Assembly: GCA_964473465.1 (NCBI GenBank)
Contig: CAYYPE010000004.1
Location: forward strand, 186,001-250,000
Source: CALHRB01 sp964473465
Lineage (GTDB): Bacteria > Bacteroidota > Ignavibacteria > Kapaibacteriales > UBA2268
Direction: 5' to 3'
Length of the DNA: 64,000 nt
Below the pieces are notes generated by a model. It was not told the origin of the DNA. It saw only the letters and a program-made list of their open reading frames with translations, and ran no database searches. A program made the position numbers and the translations under genes. Positions within the stretch are counted from its first letter, which is position 1. Each line of letters begins with the position of its first letter. Of the stretch, positions 1 through 10,623 are shown piece by piece.

Positions 1-1746
1 AAAGTTCTTGATTCACTTGCAAATGCTTACTCTTATTTTACAGACAGCCAGCAACCTTTTATTTATTATGCCCCAAAAAATCTTCTTGCTACAATCAAGA
101 GAGGTTACTACGATCTTGAAAAAACACCCGGTTACACCGGCACCCACACAAAGGATAATTTAGTAATATTAAAATCCTATGATCACGGAAAAACATGGTC
201 TCAGCCGATTTTGGTGTATAATTCAAAGTCGCCAAATGTAGAGAGAGATTTCAACGCAAGATATCCAAGTGTTTATGCATTTGAATATGATGGAATAATC
301 CATTTTGCCTATACTGCCCCGGCAACCGGTGGAACAGGATGGAGAGGTTTTATTAATGGTATTCATGACAGTCTTGGTTTCTTCATCACTCTTTCCAAAA
401 CATTTACTATCGGTGGCCAAAGCTACAACTGGGGCGGAACCGACTCAAAGATTTATGCTACAACAGTTGACAACGACCCAATGGCTCTTGCTATTGGAGC
501 TATTATGCCTCCCGGCGGCACTCCCTTAGAAATTACCTCAAATCTTGCATACAGAATGACAACAGATTTCGAAAAGTGGGTCGAAACAATTCCTCCGGCT
601 TGGTCTGCCGACAGATTTGTTGTTCCTTCTTCTCAGACAAGAACCGACAGCTTAAGAAGTTCATCCATCGTTGGTTTAAAGCCAGCAGGCAATAAATTAT
701 ATATGGGTGCTTACGGTAATTTCAAAGCAAGCGAAACCAATACAAAAAATGTTCCCGCTTTCTCAGTCTCTACAGATTATGGCGTTACTTGGTCAGAATT
801 TGATATTATGCCATGGTCAATAATCCAGGCATATTCAACTCAGCTAGGTGTTGATCATAATGCAATTGGCATCGGATCATCTGATTTTGCAGTTTTCGAT
901 AATGGAAACGTCAGCTTTATTATGACTTTGAATGAGGATACTACAAGAACTTTAAGATTATATGACGAGGCTGTTCATCAGGTTGTTGAAGTTTATAAAG
1001 AAGGAAGCACATGGGGCATAAGAAAAATTGCTGATGTTTCTGGTTATGTTCTGGCTTATTTAGGTGCAAGCTCCAATAACCAGATGGGTGGCGAGGAAAT
1101 GATTTCACGAACTGCTGATGGCGAGTATTTAGTTGCTAAATGGGTTGATTTTATTGATGCTATAGACCAAAATGGTAATATTATTAAAAATTACACTACC
1201 GACATACTTGTTGCTGTTAGACAAGCAAGTTCAAATAGTTGGGGAAATGTGATTAACATAACCGAGAGTGAAATTTACGACAGAATCACATGGATTCCCA
1301 ATCTTTTGCCAAACGATTTAAAAGATGTTCCAATCTTAAAAGTTGAGACTATTCCAAATCCAACTGATGACGCAATAGCAGCTCGAAACAGACAAAGAAC
1401 TCTGGAAACAGAGCCTCAATATGTTGTTGTTGGTAATTTTGATGCAACAATAAGTCTGGGTGTAGAAGATTCTCATGACACAAATCCATTAACTGTTTAC
1501 AACATTTATCCTAATCCTTCAAACATTGATTGTAACATAGATTTCTATCTTCCAAATAATTCTGATGTCAAAATTGAATTATACACTTTATTAGGGCAAA
1601 AGGTGAAAGTAATTGCGGATGAATATATGACAAGCGGTATTAAATCAGTCAGAATTTCTACCGCAGACATACCATCAGGTTTATATTCTGTTATGATTAC
1701 TGTAAAAGGTCAGACAATTTTACAAAAATTAAACATTATTCATTGA
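1..1746 (+). CDS. Secreted Asp-box repeat protein with T9SS type A sorting domain (5' partial)
   Basis: The frame is open from the first base of the window, so the start and signal peptide lie outside; 581 residues are visible. Asp-box-like motifs SYDHGKTW (about residue 59) and STDYGVTW (about residue 257) suggest a BNR/sialidase-type beta-propeller; no catalytic assignment is possible. From about residue 500 the protein carries a typical T9SS C-terminal domain, with YPNPS, then LYTLLGQKV, SGIKSVRIS and IPSGLYSVMI, ending in a LQKLNI strand. Proteins with this domain cross the outer membrane through the type IX secretion system. It lies 38 bp before a TonB-dependent receptor on the same strand and may share its transcript. 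Substrate unknown. Confidence 0.8.
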   Translation, partial: KVLDSLANAYSYFTDSQQPFIYYAPKNLLATIKRGYYDLEKTPGYTGTHTKDNLVILKSYDHGKTWSQPILVYNSKSPNVERDFNARYPSVYAFEYDGIIHFAYTAPATGGTGWRGFINGIHDSLGFFITLSKTFTIGGQSYNWGGTDSKIYATTVDNDPMALAIGAIMPPGGTPLEITSNLAYRMTTDFEKWVETIPPAWSADRFVVPSSQTRTDSLRSSSIVGLKPAGNKLYMGAYGNFKASETNTKNVPAFSVSTDYGVTWSEFDIMPWSIIQAYSTQLGVDHNAIGIGSSDFAVFDNGNVSFIMTLNEDTTRTLRLYDEAVHQVVEVYKEGSTWGIRKIADVSGYVLAYLGASSNNQMGGEEMISRTADGEYLVAKWVDFIDAIDQNGNIIKNYTTDILVAVRQASSNSWGNVINITESEIYDRITWIPNLLPNDLKDVPILKVETIPNPTDDAIAARNRQRTLETEPQYVVVGNFDATISLGVEDSHDTNPLTVYNIYPNPSNIDCNIDFYLPNNSDVKIELYTLLGQKVKVIADEYMTSGIKSVRISTADIPSGLYSVMITVKGQTILQKLNIIH

Positions 1747-1784
1747 TAAATAAATATAATAATTAGTTCAAATAAGGAGATATA

Positions 1785-4700
1785 ATGCGAAAAATTCTTT
1801 TACTAATTACGTTGCTTTCATTTATTGTTCCTTATAGCTTATCAGCTGGAATTTATGGAACAATAAAAGGCAAGGTTACTGATGCCGAAGGAAATCCAAT
1901 GATCGGAGCATCAGTTATTCTGGAGGGAACCCGTTTGGGTGCCATAGTCAAGGGTGATGGAACATTTACAATCCTGAATGTTAATCCCGGGACTTATAAT
2001 ATCAAAATTACTTACACAGGTTACCTTACATTCGAAAAGAAAATCAGCGTGTCTGCTGACATTGTTACAGAGGTAAATGCTGTGCTACGAATGAAAGAAG
2101 AAGGCGTTACAACCAAAGAAATTGAAGTTATAGCCAAGAAAATGGTTGAAAACACTGCCGTTGGCTCTAATAGAATGGTTTCAAGTTCGGATTTAACAAC
2201 GGTTGCAAGGGAAGGCGTTACTGCTGTTATCGGTTTAAGTGCTGGTGTTTTCAATAGTGGTAATGGATTCAATATTCGTGGGAGTCGTGAGACCGAGACC
2301 CAGATAAGGGTTGATGGACTCGATGTTGGAAACCAATTTACCGGTGGTTTTGGAGCGTCAGGACTTTCGTATTTTCCAATGGTGAGTAGTTTCGCCGTGG
2401 AAGAAGTTCAGGTTCTTACCGGTGGATTCTCTGCTGAGTATGGAGATGCTCTTGGGGGTATCGTTAATACAGTTGTTAGAACAGGGCGAACAGACAGATA
2501 CGATGGTTTTATTCGTTGGAGAACTGATGTTGATCCTCTCTGGGGTAGGCAAAACGAAAAGCTAAAACTCATCAGAGAAGGTAATAGATATAAAGCAATT
2601 AATGACGGTCCGGGCTATAAATTGCAAGGTCCCGGGCAGCATAAGTTCGAATTCGGAACAGGCGGACCAATTCCAATTTTAGACAAATCAACTTATTATC
2701 TTACCGGATCTTATCAATTCGAAAAGAACTTAAGCAACAGTTACGAAATCTATGACCCTGATGGCAATAATGTTGGTCTTCAACCAAATAACCGTTCATG
2801 GGTTAAGAATCTAACGGGCAGATTAAAATTTGCCTTCATCGAAAATATTGACTTCATTGTTGGTGGTTCTTTCGGTATGACGAATTACGAAAGTTCTGGC
2901 TGGGGCTGGCGTTATGCAAATGACCCCGGAAAAGCTGTTGATCAAAAATATTATGATAATGGACTTGTTCCAAGTTCTTATAACCCTGTTGGTGTTCCGG
3001 AAAGAGTAGCCAAACAACCCGTTGTTAATAATTTAATATTGAATGCAATGGTTAGAGTTACTCACAGACTTTCTCAGAACAGCTTCTATGAGTTTACTAT
3101 ATCAAATACATCAAATAATGATGAAACCTCAAAAAGGCAGAGCTTTGAAGATCCCGGCTTCTTTACCGGATTCGATTTATGGTATCCACAGGATAATGTA
3201 AAAGTCCAGACCGGCGGTCTTCTTGATGCTGGTAAAGATAAAGTTATTGACCAATATACACCATTGACAAAAATTCAATTTTCGAAAGATGGATATTTAA
3301 AAGCTGACTTCCCGATTGTTCATCCAATGACTGGTTATTACGAGGGAGCATCTTCATCTCAAGGTTCTAACAACGCTTATGGTTTAGTTGGTTATTTTGT
3401 TGAGCACGGTAACAGCAGAGCCTTTGAATTCCGTAAAGGGAATTACTGGCAGATTGACGGTAGTTATAATTTGTTTATTACTGGACAATTCCAGCACATG
3501 TTCAAAGCAGGCTTCGAAATGAGATTATATCAAATCAGAAGACACGAGAACAGCTTACCTTGGGATGCTAACCCATTCTTTGACGTTTATACCGATGAGT
3601 GGGGTGGAAATTTGTATGCAGATAATCAGGTTGTTTATGATAAAACCAGCAAACCATACAAACCAACAAGACTATCAGCTTATGTTCAGGATCAGATAAC
3701 ATACAAAGGAATTATTATAAGTCCCGGTTTGAGATTCGATTATTTCAATCCAAATTCGGATTATAGACTACCCTCACGAAATTTTGTCTCTATTACTGCT
3801 GATACAGGCTTTGCACAATCAGATGCCAAATTGCAGGTCAGCCCAAGAATCAATGTTACTTATCCAATAACCGATAGATCTAATATTACAATTGCTTATG
3901 GACTTTTCTTCAAAATGCCCGAAATGCAATATTTGTATGACGGATTTGGAATTGCCCAGCTTCGTGGTAACCAAAATCTTGGAGACCCGAATATGGAGGC
4001 TCAAAGGTCAAATCAATATATGATTGCATATAATAATCAATTGACTGATGATTTTGCCTTCGATGTTTCTGCTTATTATAAAGATATTTACAATCAGGTT
4101 GGTATGAGATACGTTGCTACAACTCCCCAACCCTTTTACCAATATGCAGTTTCTGAGTATGGAAATGCAAGAGGATTGGAATTCACTTTGAGAAAACGCC
4201 CGACAGACCACTTCGGATTTAGTATTAATTATACTCTGAGTTCTGCTTCCGGAACATCCTCGGGACCGGGAGACAACTATTTAAGACCAACCGATCCATA
4301 CACCGGTTTACAGGCTTTTCCATTGTCAGATTTCCCCTTGTCATTCGACAGGCGACACAGAATTAACCTTATTTTCAATTTGGTTTGGGGACAGGACGAA
4401 GGACCATCAATAGCTGGAATTAATCTTCTCGAAAATACCAATATCAATTTATCTGGTTTCTTCCAAACAGGAACACCATACACAAGGTTGGACAGAGCAG
4501 GAAATCCGATTGGTGAATTTAATGCTGAACGACAGCCTTCAAGATGGTCAACAGATTTGAGATTCTCAAGAACATTTTATCTCAGGGACTGGTTTGGAGC
4601 AGGAGCAGGAAGCACTGCAATAGAATTCTTCTTTGATATTACTAATTTACTTAATAATACACAGGTTGCTTCATATTTTGCCAGAACAGGTGATCCCGAT

Positions 4701-4979
4701 GACGACGGTATCAATTTCTATAGACCGGTTACCGATTTTGGTAGCACCCCATATTACAAAGAAGCATCTTTTGGACGCTCCGAATCAATAGCGTCTGACC
4801 AGTATGATTTATATGGTAATAGATTCTATAGCGAAAAATCAGACTTTGATAAAAATGGTATAGTTACTCAGGAAGAAAAATTCCTTGCATTTTCAAGATA
4901 TCTTGAGGATGTTAGAAAATTCAGGGGTAATTATCAAGCTCCACGTCAGGTTTGGCTTGGATTTATGTTTAGATTTTAA
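1785..4979 (+). CDS. TonB-dependent outer membrane receptor with N-terminal carboxypeptidase-regulatory-like domain (SusC-type)
   Basis: 1064 residues starting with a signal peptide (MRKILLLITLLSFIV). Residues about 25-105 form a carboxypeptidase-regulatory-like beta-sandwich (GKVTDAEGNPMIGASVIL). A plug domain follows at about 130-235, with IRGSRETETQIRVDGLDV and GGFSAEYGDALGGIVN. The rest is a beta-barrel ending in aromatic Phe (GFMFRF), as outer membrane barrels do. Family role: TonB-driven uptake of a bulky ligand. An AAGGAG-like ribosome site (aaggagat) precedes the ATG by 5 nt. No SusD-like lipoprotein follows. Instead there is a very long exported protein and a PorV-family protein, so this is not a classic polysaccharide utilisation pair. 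Ligand unknown. Confidence 0.92.
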   Translation: MRKILLLITLLSFIVPYSLSAGIYGTIKGKVTDAEGNPMIGASVILEGTRLGAIVKGDGTFTILNVNPGTYNIKITYTGYLTFEKKISVSADIVTEVNAVLRMKEEGVTTKEIEVIAKKMVENTAVGSNRMVSSSDLTTVAREGVTAVIGLSAGVFNSGNGFNIRGSRETETQIRVDGLDVGNQFTGGFGASGLSYFPMVSSFAVEEVQVLTGGFSAEYGDALGGIVNTVVRTGRTDRYDGFIRWRTDVDPLWGRQNEKLKLIREGNRYKAINDGPGYKLQGPGQHKFEFGTGGPIPILDKSTYYLTGSYQFEKNLSNSYEIYDPDGNNVGLQPNNRSWVKNLTGRLKFAFIENIDFIVGGSFGMTNYESSGWGWRYANDPGKAVDQKYYDNGLVPSSYNPVGVPERVAKQPVVNNLILNAMVRVTHRLSQNSFYEFTISNTSNNDETSKRQSFEDPGFFTGFDLWYPQDNVKVQTGGLLDAGKDKVIDQYTPLTKIQFSKDGYLKADFPIVHPMTGYYEGASSSQGSNNAYGLVGYFVEHGNSRAFEFRKGNYWQIDGSYNLFITGQFQHMFKAGFEMRLYQIRRHENSLPWDANPFFDVYTDEWGGNLYADNQVVYDKTSKPYKPTRLSAYVQDQITYKGIIISPGLRFDYFNPNSDYRLPSRNFVSITADTGFAQSDAKLQVSPRINVTYPITDRSNITIAYGLFFKMPEMQYLYDGFGIAQLRGNQNLGDPNMEAQRSNQYMIAYNNQLTDDFAFDVSAYYKDIYNQVGMRYVATTPQPFYQYAVSEYGNARGLEFTLRKRPTDHFGFSINYTLSSASGTSSGPGDNYLRPTDPYTGLQAFPLSDFPLSFDRRHRINLIFNLVWGQDEGPSIAGINLLENTNINLSGFFQTGTPYTRLDRAGNPIGEFNAERQPSRWSTDLRFSRTFYLRDWFGAGAGSTAIEFFFDITNLLNNTQVASYFARTGDPDDDGINFYRPVTDFGSTPYYKEASFGRSESIASDQYDLYGNRFYSEKSDFDKNGIVTQEEKFLAFSRYLEDVRKFRGNYQAPRQVWLGFMFRF

Positions 4980-5022
4980 TTAGTAACATTGATAATAATA
5001 ATGAATTATAAAGGTGTCAAAT

Positions 5023-8000
5023 ATGTATAAATTAAAAAACAGAGTTAAATTTATATTAATTCTAATTTCAGCACTACTTTGCTATTCAACAGGATTTGCC
5101 CTGCCAAAGGATTATAATCCTGATAGCAAGGAAAAAGGCGATGAATTGCAAAGAACATATAACAGAGTCTTCGACTTGCAAACAAACACTGTCAGTAATA
5201 TTCAATTCTATACTACTAACTACGGTATATTCGGTTTGAATATTGACAGAAACGAAGGCGGTGGTGTATGGCCTCGTGGGTCACTAAACCAGTATATTTT
5301 TGGCGGAGGAATCTGGTTTGCAGCTATTAAAAACAGACCGGACGGAACACTCAAGAAATATTGCGAAATCTCATACAATCCTAATAATGGACGTTCGTGG
5401 ATGGTTCCCGGAAGAATCGAAGATGGAACCCAATTAGACCAAGCAGAGATAAAAAAATACAGAACTTTTTTCTCTACCGACTTCAGGCGTGGTGATGGTA
5501 AACCGCTAAATCCTGATGATGGTTCAAACTGGCCTATCTGGGATACAAACCCCTATCCGGACACATTGAAAGTGGACAGATATTTCGGGCATTTTGTATA
5601 TGATGAAAACACCCGAAATCTTACATCCTATCCCAAAGGACCAGCTTTTATCTCTGGCGAGGACATATTCGCAACCTTCAAAGATACAGACCTGAATTAT
5701 TTCGATGGTGGCTATGGCTTAAGAGCTCCAGAGGGCTACCCATTGAAACTTCAGTTTGAACAAATGATTTATTCATGGGGTTTCGGTGAATATCGCGACT
5801 TCATATTTATTAAATACGACATAATCAACAAATCCGAAGACAATCTACTCGAATGCTGGATGGCTCCGGTTATGGATATTGACATAGCTCGAAGGCCCTT
5901 GACCCAAGCTGGAGCAGCTAATGACAGGGTTCGCTATTATGATGAAGACCCGAGCAAGAACCTTGCTATTCAATGGACAAACGGAGATCAGGGCGAGCAA
6001 GGCAATGGATTTGGTTATTTAGGCTTTAAATTTTTGGAAAGCCCTGCTGTTGATAATCAAGGCTGGGTCAGAAAAGATAAAAGATCATACACCGTTGATG
6101 AACAGCTTGGTTTGAAGACTTTCAGAAACTGGAATATAGCCGATGATCCTAATGATGACGACCAGCGTTATAACTTTCTCTCTTCACGCAGAACCGATGG
6201 CGACGACGGTCCAGGCGATAAACGATTTATGATGGCAACCGGTCCTTTCAATATTCGCCCCGGTGACACAGTCAGAGTTGTAGTTGGAATGATACTGGCA
6301 GCACCAGCTGTTAAATCCGAAGCAGACGGCTCAAAAGAAGATGTTCAGGGTCTTATAGCAAAGGCTGACTTTGCCCAACAGGTTTATGACAATAATTTCA
6401 GAGCTCCATCTCCACCAGATCGTTCTGTAATTCTTAATTGGGAGCCGTTGAATAATGCTATAAAAATCACATGGGATAGCACAGCTGAAATCTCCTCCGA
6501 CTTTTACGAAAGAGGAATGGATTTTATGGGTTACAGACTCTATAGAGCAAGAAGAACAAATCTTGATACTTTTGATGTTGACAAAATCACTCAAAACGCT
6601 CAATATTCACTCGGCAAAGGACCTTTTGGCTGGAAACAGATAGCCACATGGCAGATGGTTAGCCCATTCCTTAAATCAGTATGGAGAGCAGGACTTGATC
6701 AGAATAATACTGCCTCTCCTTTCATTGACTCTATGAGAATAGTTGGTCCTGTTCTATTTCCACAACCTGATTCATTTGCTATAAAAGTGATGAGAGTTGG
6801 TAGAGGAGTTAAACTTGCTCCTGAAAGATGGGTTATGCAGGCTTTCAATTCAAATATACCCGTTATCGGCGGTATTGATACTGCACTTCTATCTTATCCA
6901 TGGAATAAGTATTATGCTAAGTTTATGCCTAATAAGACCCTTGGTCTCTACCATAATCCATTTATTCCGAATCCAACAAGAAACGAATTGCTCGACAGTG
7001 TCCTTATCGGGACAATTTATCTTAACAGAGCATTACTTTTATACAATCCCCTTTTATGGAAGAAGGAAACAGTTAATATTCTTCCGGGAGATACTGCTGC
7101 TTTGAGAGCAAATCCCAAAGTCGGTCAATTAGTCTATTTGCTGGATACTTATAAAAATGTAAGTGTCAATAATACTAATTACCTGACTGTTGACAGAATG
7201 TATCCAATACCTCCAGATATTGCTATGCGTGATACTAATCATGTCAGGGCGGCACTTGATTCTATCTATAGTTATATCAGGCGTGGATTGGTCAAAAGTG
7301 TTGTCTTTCCTGATTTTGAACAGTCAGAAAAAGCCAAAAATGAAGTTATCATTCCATATATGCGAGAACTAACTAATAATAGAACATTTTATGATATTGG
7401 AGATGATAACAGAAATACTGAAATTTCCTATGATGATGATCCAACAAAAACTGAAAAACTTCTTAATAATGTTGATTATTATTACAAAATATTAGCTTAT
7501 GATGAAGGCGATTATTATCAGCCAACACCATCGAAGCTAAATGACGCATTCCCGGGCTTACCCAATTTGATTACAGCTTATCCAAGAGCAGCATCTGTTG
7601 GGGAAGATTCAAAGGCAGAAATTGTTTATGTCGATTCTGCAAAAATTGGCGGATTATATAATTTTAAATTTTTCCCGATAGATCAGGAAAGATTTAATCA
7701 GGAATTTGCAGGTCACACCCTTGAACTTGAATTTCAGCCAAGATGGGATCTTGCCAGTATTAGATTTCTTAATGAAACAAACGATTTTAACATTGGTTTC
7801 TACTATCGAAGAATTACTTTAAAAGATTCCAATACCAATAAAATCCTTTTCGATGGTATTACTATGTTCGAGGAAAATCCATGCCGTTTCACATACAGCA
7901 ATGCCTTCACAGAAGACGCAAAGTCATGGTATTTTTCATCGAAGCCAATTGTTGATACTATCAAAGGTGATTCAATTACATTTATGGACAGGTATAATCG

Positions 8001-9444
8001 AGAAGTTATCCAGAGAACAAGCTTTTTCTCGAGCGGTGATTTCGGAAAGAGAGATTATTGCTATGCATTTTCAATGATACCACCTGCTTATGGTACCCTT
8101 GGATTCAGCTTTAACTATTCAATGCAACAATATGGTGGAATGTTGAGACCCGATTCAAGCTCAATCAGGATAAGTTATAACAAAACGCCAATTAACCTTA
8201 TTGACGCCGATGGATGGGACACTACCAAAATATTTACTACTCAGGTTGTTGACTTTGAGACAATCCGGCAAGAATTTTTGGGCTACTCTCAAGATACTAC
8301 CCCGGTATTTCAGAGATTTGGAAGAGCTTATTATGCAAGCTTTAACAATGGTCCAGCAACCTATCGAGTTAAATTTACCAAAGGGGGTGTCGAACCAATG
8401 ACTTTAGTCTGGGGGCGTGGAACAAATCGTATCACAAACAGATTTAACGTTCCATATCTGAATGTTGAAATCGAAAACGTAATTTCATACAAACGCCCAA
8501 CAGAAACTGGAGTTGATTCTGTACCTGTCAAATATCCCGGTATTATTGAACACTATCCGATTGATACTGTGTCAGGATATGTTTACTATCCAAAACCAAC
8601 AACACTCGGATTCAAATCCAATGAATTCATAAATAAGTACAATTTATCAGCTTATGCATGGGTTAACGGAAGGCAATCAAACAGAAGGCAGGACAGAGCA
8701 GCCCAACAGGCTAATATAGCTAATGTTTTCCCTGCTACTCAGGACGCATTTGTCGGAACGCAGGGCAGATATTATTTATCAGCAATTTCGGAAGATGGAA
8801 AAGACACAGTTGATTTCACACATGTTGTTATTCTCTCGGGTTGCCAATTTGCTTTCGACTATGCCAATAAGGGTGGAAGATTTGCCAATCTTACTGAATG
8901 GGAAAGAGTTGACACTGTTTATATCAGAGATAATAATGGCAATGTTATTGATAAAAAGACCTATGCTTATGGCGATGACTTCAAAGAAGGCGAAGAAGTT
9001 ACCCTTAAAGTCATTGGCGGTGCTTTAGGATTGCCTTTACCGGGAGCAAAAGTCAAAGCGAGAATATCTCCAATTGATAATAGTGGAACAAAAGTAACTG
9101 ATTCACAAATGGATAAAATCAGAGTAGTTCCAAATCCATTTTATATCAGTCACCAAGGCGTAAAATCCCCTTATGATACTAAAATTTATTTCACCAAACT
9201 GCCTAAGAGATGTACAATTGATATATTTACAGCTACTGGAGATTTAATAAGAAGCATCGAACATGATGAGTTCACCTCTCCCGAGCCAGATAAGGCAGCT
9301 GTCGAAGTTTGGGATTTACTCTCGAAAAACCAGCAAAGAGTTCAAAGCCAAACCATGATTGCTGTAATTAAAGCTCCAAATGGTGCCCAGACTGTTCAGA
9401 AATTCACTGTTGTTGTTGGTGGTTTCAGACTTATACCTGAATAA
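5023..9444 (+). CDS. Very large exported protein with FN3-like segment and FlgD/T9SS-like C-terminal domain
   Basis: About 1473 residues. I place the start at the ATG at 5023, which follows an AAAGG site by 8 nt and opens a clean signal peptide (MYKLKNRVKFILILISALLC). An in-frame GTG at 5014 overlaps that site. Around residues 464-520 a fibronectin-III-like segment is visible (VILNWEPLNNAIKITWD ... GYRLYRAR). From about residue 1367 a FlgD-like/T9SS-like module begins with IRVVPNPFYIS and has the sorting-domain strand pattern (KIYFTKLPKRCTIDIFTATG). Many acidic DDDP/DGDD clusters may bind Ca2+. It lies between a TonB receptor and a PorV-like protein with short gaps. Exported surface or periplasmic role inferred; no enzymatic motif recognised. 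Confidence 0.75.
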   Translation: MYKLKNRVKFILILISALLCYSTGFALPKDYNPDSKEKGDELQRTYNRVFDLQTNTVSNIQFYTTNYGIFGLNIDRNEGGGVWPRGSLNQYIFGGGIWFAAIKNRPDGTLKKYCEISYNPNNGRSWMVPGRIEDGTQLDQAEIKKYRTFFSTDFRRGDGKPLNPDDGSNWPIWDTNPYPDTLKVDRYFGHFVYDENTRNLTSYPKGPAFISGEDIFATFKDTDLNYFDGGYGLRAPEGYPLKLQFEQMIYSWGFGEYRDFIFIKYDIINKSEDNLLECWMAPVMDIDIARRPLTQAGAANDRVRYYDEDPSKNLAIQWTNGDQGEQGNGFGYLGFKFLESPAVDNQGWVRKDKRSYTVDEQLGLKTFRNWNIADDPNDDDQRYNFLSSRRTDGDDGPGDKRFMMATGPFNIRPGDTVRVVVGMILAAPAVKSEADGSKEDVQGLIAKADFAQQVYDNNFRAPSPPDRSVILNWEPLNNAIKITWDSTAEISSDFYERGMDFMGYRLYRARRTNLDTFDVDKITQNAQYSLGKGPFGWKQIATWQMVSPFLKSVWRAGLDQNNTASPFIDSMRIVGPVLFPQPDSFAIKVMRVGRGVKLAPERWVMQAFNSNIPVIGGIDTALLSYPWNKYYAKFMPNKTLGLYHNPFIPNPTRNELLDSVLIGTIYLNRALLLYNPLLWKKETVNILPGDTAALRANPKVGQLVYLLDTYKNVSVNNTNYLTVDRMYPIPPDIAMRDTNHVRAALDSIYSYIRRGLVKSVVFPDFEQSEKAKNEVIIPYMRELTNNRTFYDIGDDNRNTEISYDDDPTKTEKLLNNVDYYYKILAYDEGDYYQPTPSKLNDAFPGLPNLITAYPRAASVGEDSKAEIVYVDSAKIGGLYNFKFFPIDQERFNQEFAGHTLELEFQPRWDLASIRFLNETNDFNIGFYYRRITLKDSNTNKILFDGITMFEENPCRFTYSNAFTEDAKSWYFSSKPIVDTIKGDSITFMDRYNREVIQRTSFFSSGDFGKRDYCYAFSMIPPAYGTLGFSFNYSMQQYGGMLRPDSSSIRISYNKTPINLIDADGWDTTKIFTTQVVDFETIRQEFLGYSQDTTPVFQRFGRAYYASFNNGPATYRVKFTKGGVEPMTLVWGRGTNRITNRFNVPYLNVEIENVISYKRPTETGVDSVPVKYPGIIEHYPIDTVSGYVYYPKPTTLGFKSNEFINKYNLSAYAWVNGRQSNRRQDRAAQQANIANVFPATQDAFVGTQGRYYLSAISEDGKDTVDFTHVVILSGCQFAFDYANKGGRFANLTEWERVDTVYIRDNNGNVIDKKTYAYGDDFKEGEEVTLKVIGGALGLPLPGAKVKARISPIDNSGTKVTDSQMDKIRVVPNPFYISHQGVKSPYDTKIYFTKLPKRCTIDIFTATGDLIRSIEHDEFTSPEPDKAAVEVWDLLSKNQQRVQSQTMIAVIKAPNGAQTVQKFTVVVGGFRLIPE

Positions 9445-9453
9445 ATTAATATT

Positions 9454-9482
9454 GCTGTCTGTCTTTAAACAAGGCAGACAGC
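9454..9482 (+). terminator. Intergenic hairpin between the large exported protein and porV-like gene
   Basis: GCTGTCTG and CAGACAGC form an 8-bp stem around a 13-nt loop, starting about 9 nt after the upstream stop codon. Only a short AT-rich run follows (ttaataaa) rather than a clear U-tract, so it may attenuate or stabilise the mRNA end rather than fully terminate. Confidence 0.5.
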
Positions 9483-9512
9483 TTAATAAACTAAATTATG
9501 AGGAGTTAATAA

Positions 9513-10553
9513 ATGAAAGACAAAAAAAGAATTTTTATTATAACATTGATTACTATCCTGTTCACATACAATACCTATGCTGTTGATGATATTACTACCG
9601 GTTCATCCGCAGGGGAATTCCTTAAAGTTGGTGCCGCAGGTGCCCAATTCCTCAAAATCGGAGTAGGTGCAAGAGGAACAGGAATGGCTGGAGCTTTTGG
9701 TTCGCTCGCTAACGATCTGACCGCTATTCACTGGAATCCCGCAGGAATCGCTGATATCAAAGGAATGTCCGGAAACTTCAACTACACACAATGGTTTGCA
9801 GGCTTCAAACACAGTTTTGCTGCTTTTGCATTACCTGTTGGGGATAATTTTACTGCCGCAGCCCACGTTATTTCTTTCAGTAGTGATAAAATAGAAATTA
9901 CTACACTTGAAAGACCTCAGGGTACCGGTTTGTATTACACTGTTAATGATATTGCCTTAGGCTTGTCCTTCGGAGGATATCTTACCGACCAGTTCTCATT
10001 TGGCATAACAGCAAAATTAATTAATAGTGCCTTCAGTTCTATATCCTCAAGCGGATTTGCTTTCGATGTTGGAACAATGTATGAAACTGGAATTCAAGGT
10101 ATTAAACTCGGCTTTTCAATTCACAATCTGGGAACTGAACAAACCTACAGCGGACAGGCTCTTGCTACAGCTAAAAAGCTTTATGACGCTATGAATGCTG
10201 CACCATTAGATGTTGTCTATGTTGCCAATTCATTTTCAATACCTTTGATTTTCCGTGCTGGGGCTTCCTCGACCTTGATCGAAGATGATATGAATAAACT
10301 GATTGCTGCCCTAGATTTCGTTACATTGTCTGACACTCCTGAGCAATTTGCTTTGGGTCTTGAATATACCTATAAGGGTTTTCTCTCCCTTCGTGGTGGC
10401 TATAGAATAGGTCAGGATCAATTCAATTTAGCCGGAGGAATTGGCTTGAATTATATCGGTGGTGGTTTCATCGGTCAGCTTGACTACTCAATAAATCCAA
10501 CAAAAGATCTGGGTTTGGTCAATAGACTCAGCATTAATGTTGGTCTAAAGTAA
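9513..10553 (+). CDS. porV: PorV/PorQ-family outer membrane protein (T9SS component family, UPF0164-like)
   Basis: 346 residues with a signal peptide (ending near NTYAVDD). The family signature follows: SAGEFLKVGAAGAQFLKIGVGARGTGMAGAFGSLANDLTAIHWNPAGIADI (residues about 31-81; the diagnostic parts are GARGTGMAGAF and WNPAG). The remainder alternates beta-strands of a FadL-like barrel. In Bacteroidota PorV is the outer membrane shuttle of type IX secretion that hands cargo to the attachment complex. Here it sits directly after a TonB receptor and a large exported protein, so it could be a dedicated paralogue rather than the housekeeping PorV. An AGGAG site lies 8 nt before the ATG. Symbol given at family level. 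Confidence 0.85.
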   Translation: MKDKKRIFIITLITILFTYNTYAVDDITTGSSAGEFLKVGAAGAQFLKIGVGARGTGMAGAFGSLANDLTAIHWNPAGIADIKGMSGNFNYTQWFAGFKHSFAAFALPVGDNFTAAAHVISFSSDKIEITTLERPQGTGLYYTVNDIALGLSFGGYLTDQFSFGITAKLINSAFSSISSSGFAFDVGTMYETGIQGIKLGFSIHNLGTEQTYSGQALATAKKLYDAMNAAPLDVVYVANSFSIPLIFRAGASSTLIEDDMNKLIAALDFVTLSDTPEQFALGLEYTYKGFLSLRGGYRIGQDQFNLAGGIGLNYIGGGFIGQLDYSINPTKDLGLVNRLSINVGLK

Positions 10554-10574
10554 ATAGCCAATTATTTCGTTTCT

Positions 10575-10608
10575 AATGCCGTTGGATTGTTATTCAACGG
10601 CATTTTTT
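10575..10608 (+). terminator. Rho-independent terminator after the porV-like gene
   Basis: A perfect 10-bp stem (AATGCCGTTG / CAACGGCATT) with a 10-nt loop is followed by a T-run. It ends the receptor-to-porV transcript and argues that the GWxTD gene starts after it. Confidence 0.85.
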
Positions 10609-10623
10609 ATAAAATTCGGAATT

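Noticed and set aside
5023..9444. SusD-like partner of the TonB receptor
   Set aside because: It has no lipobox and no SusD-type helical TPR sequence, and is about three times too long.
10576..10623. Longer start for the GWxTD protein
   Set aside because: The upstream ATG lies inside a strong terminator hairpin and the added residues would mask the signal peptide.
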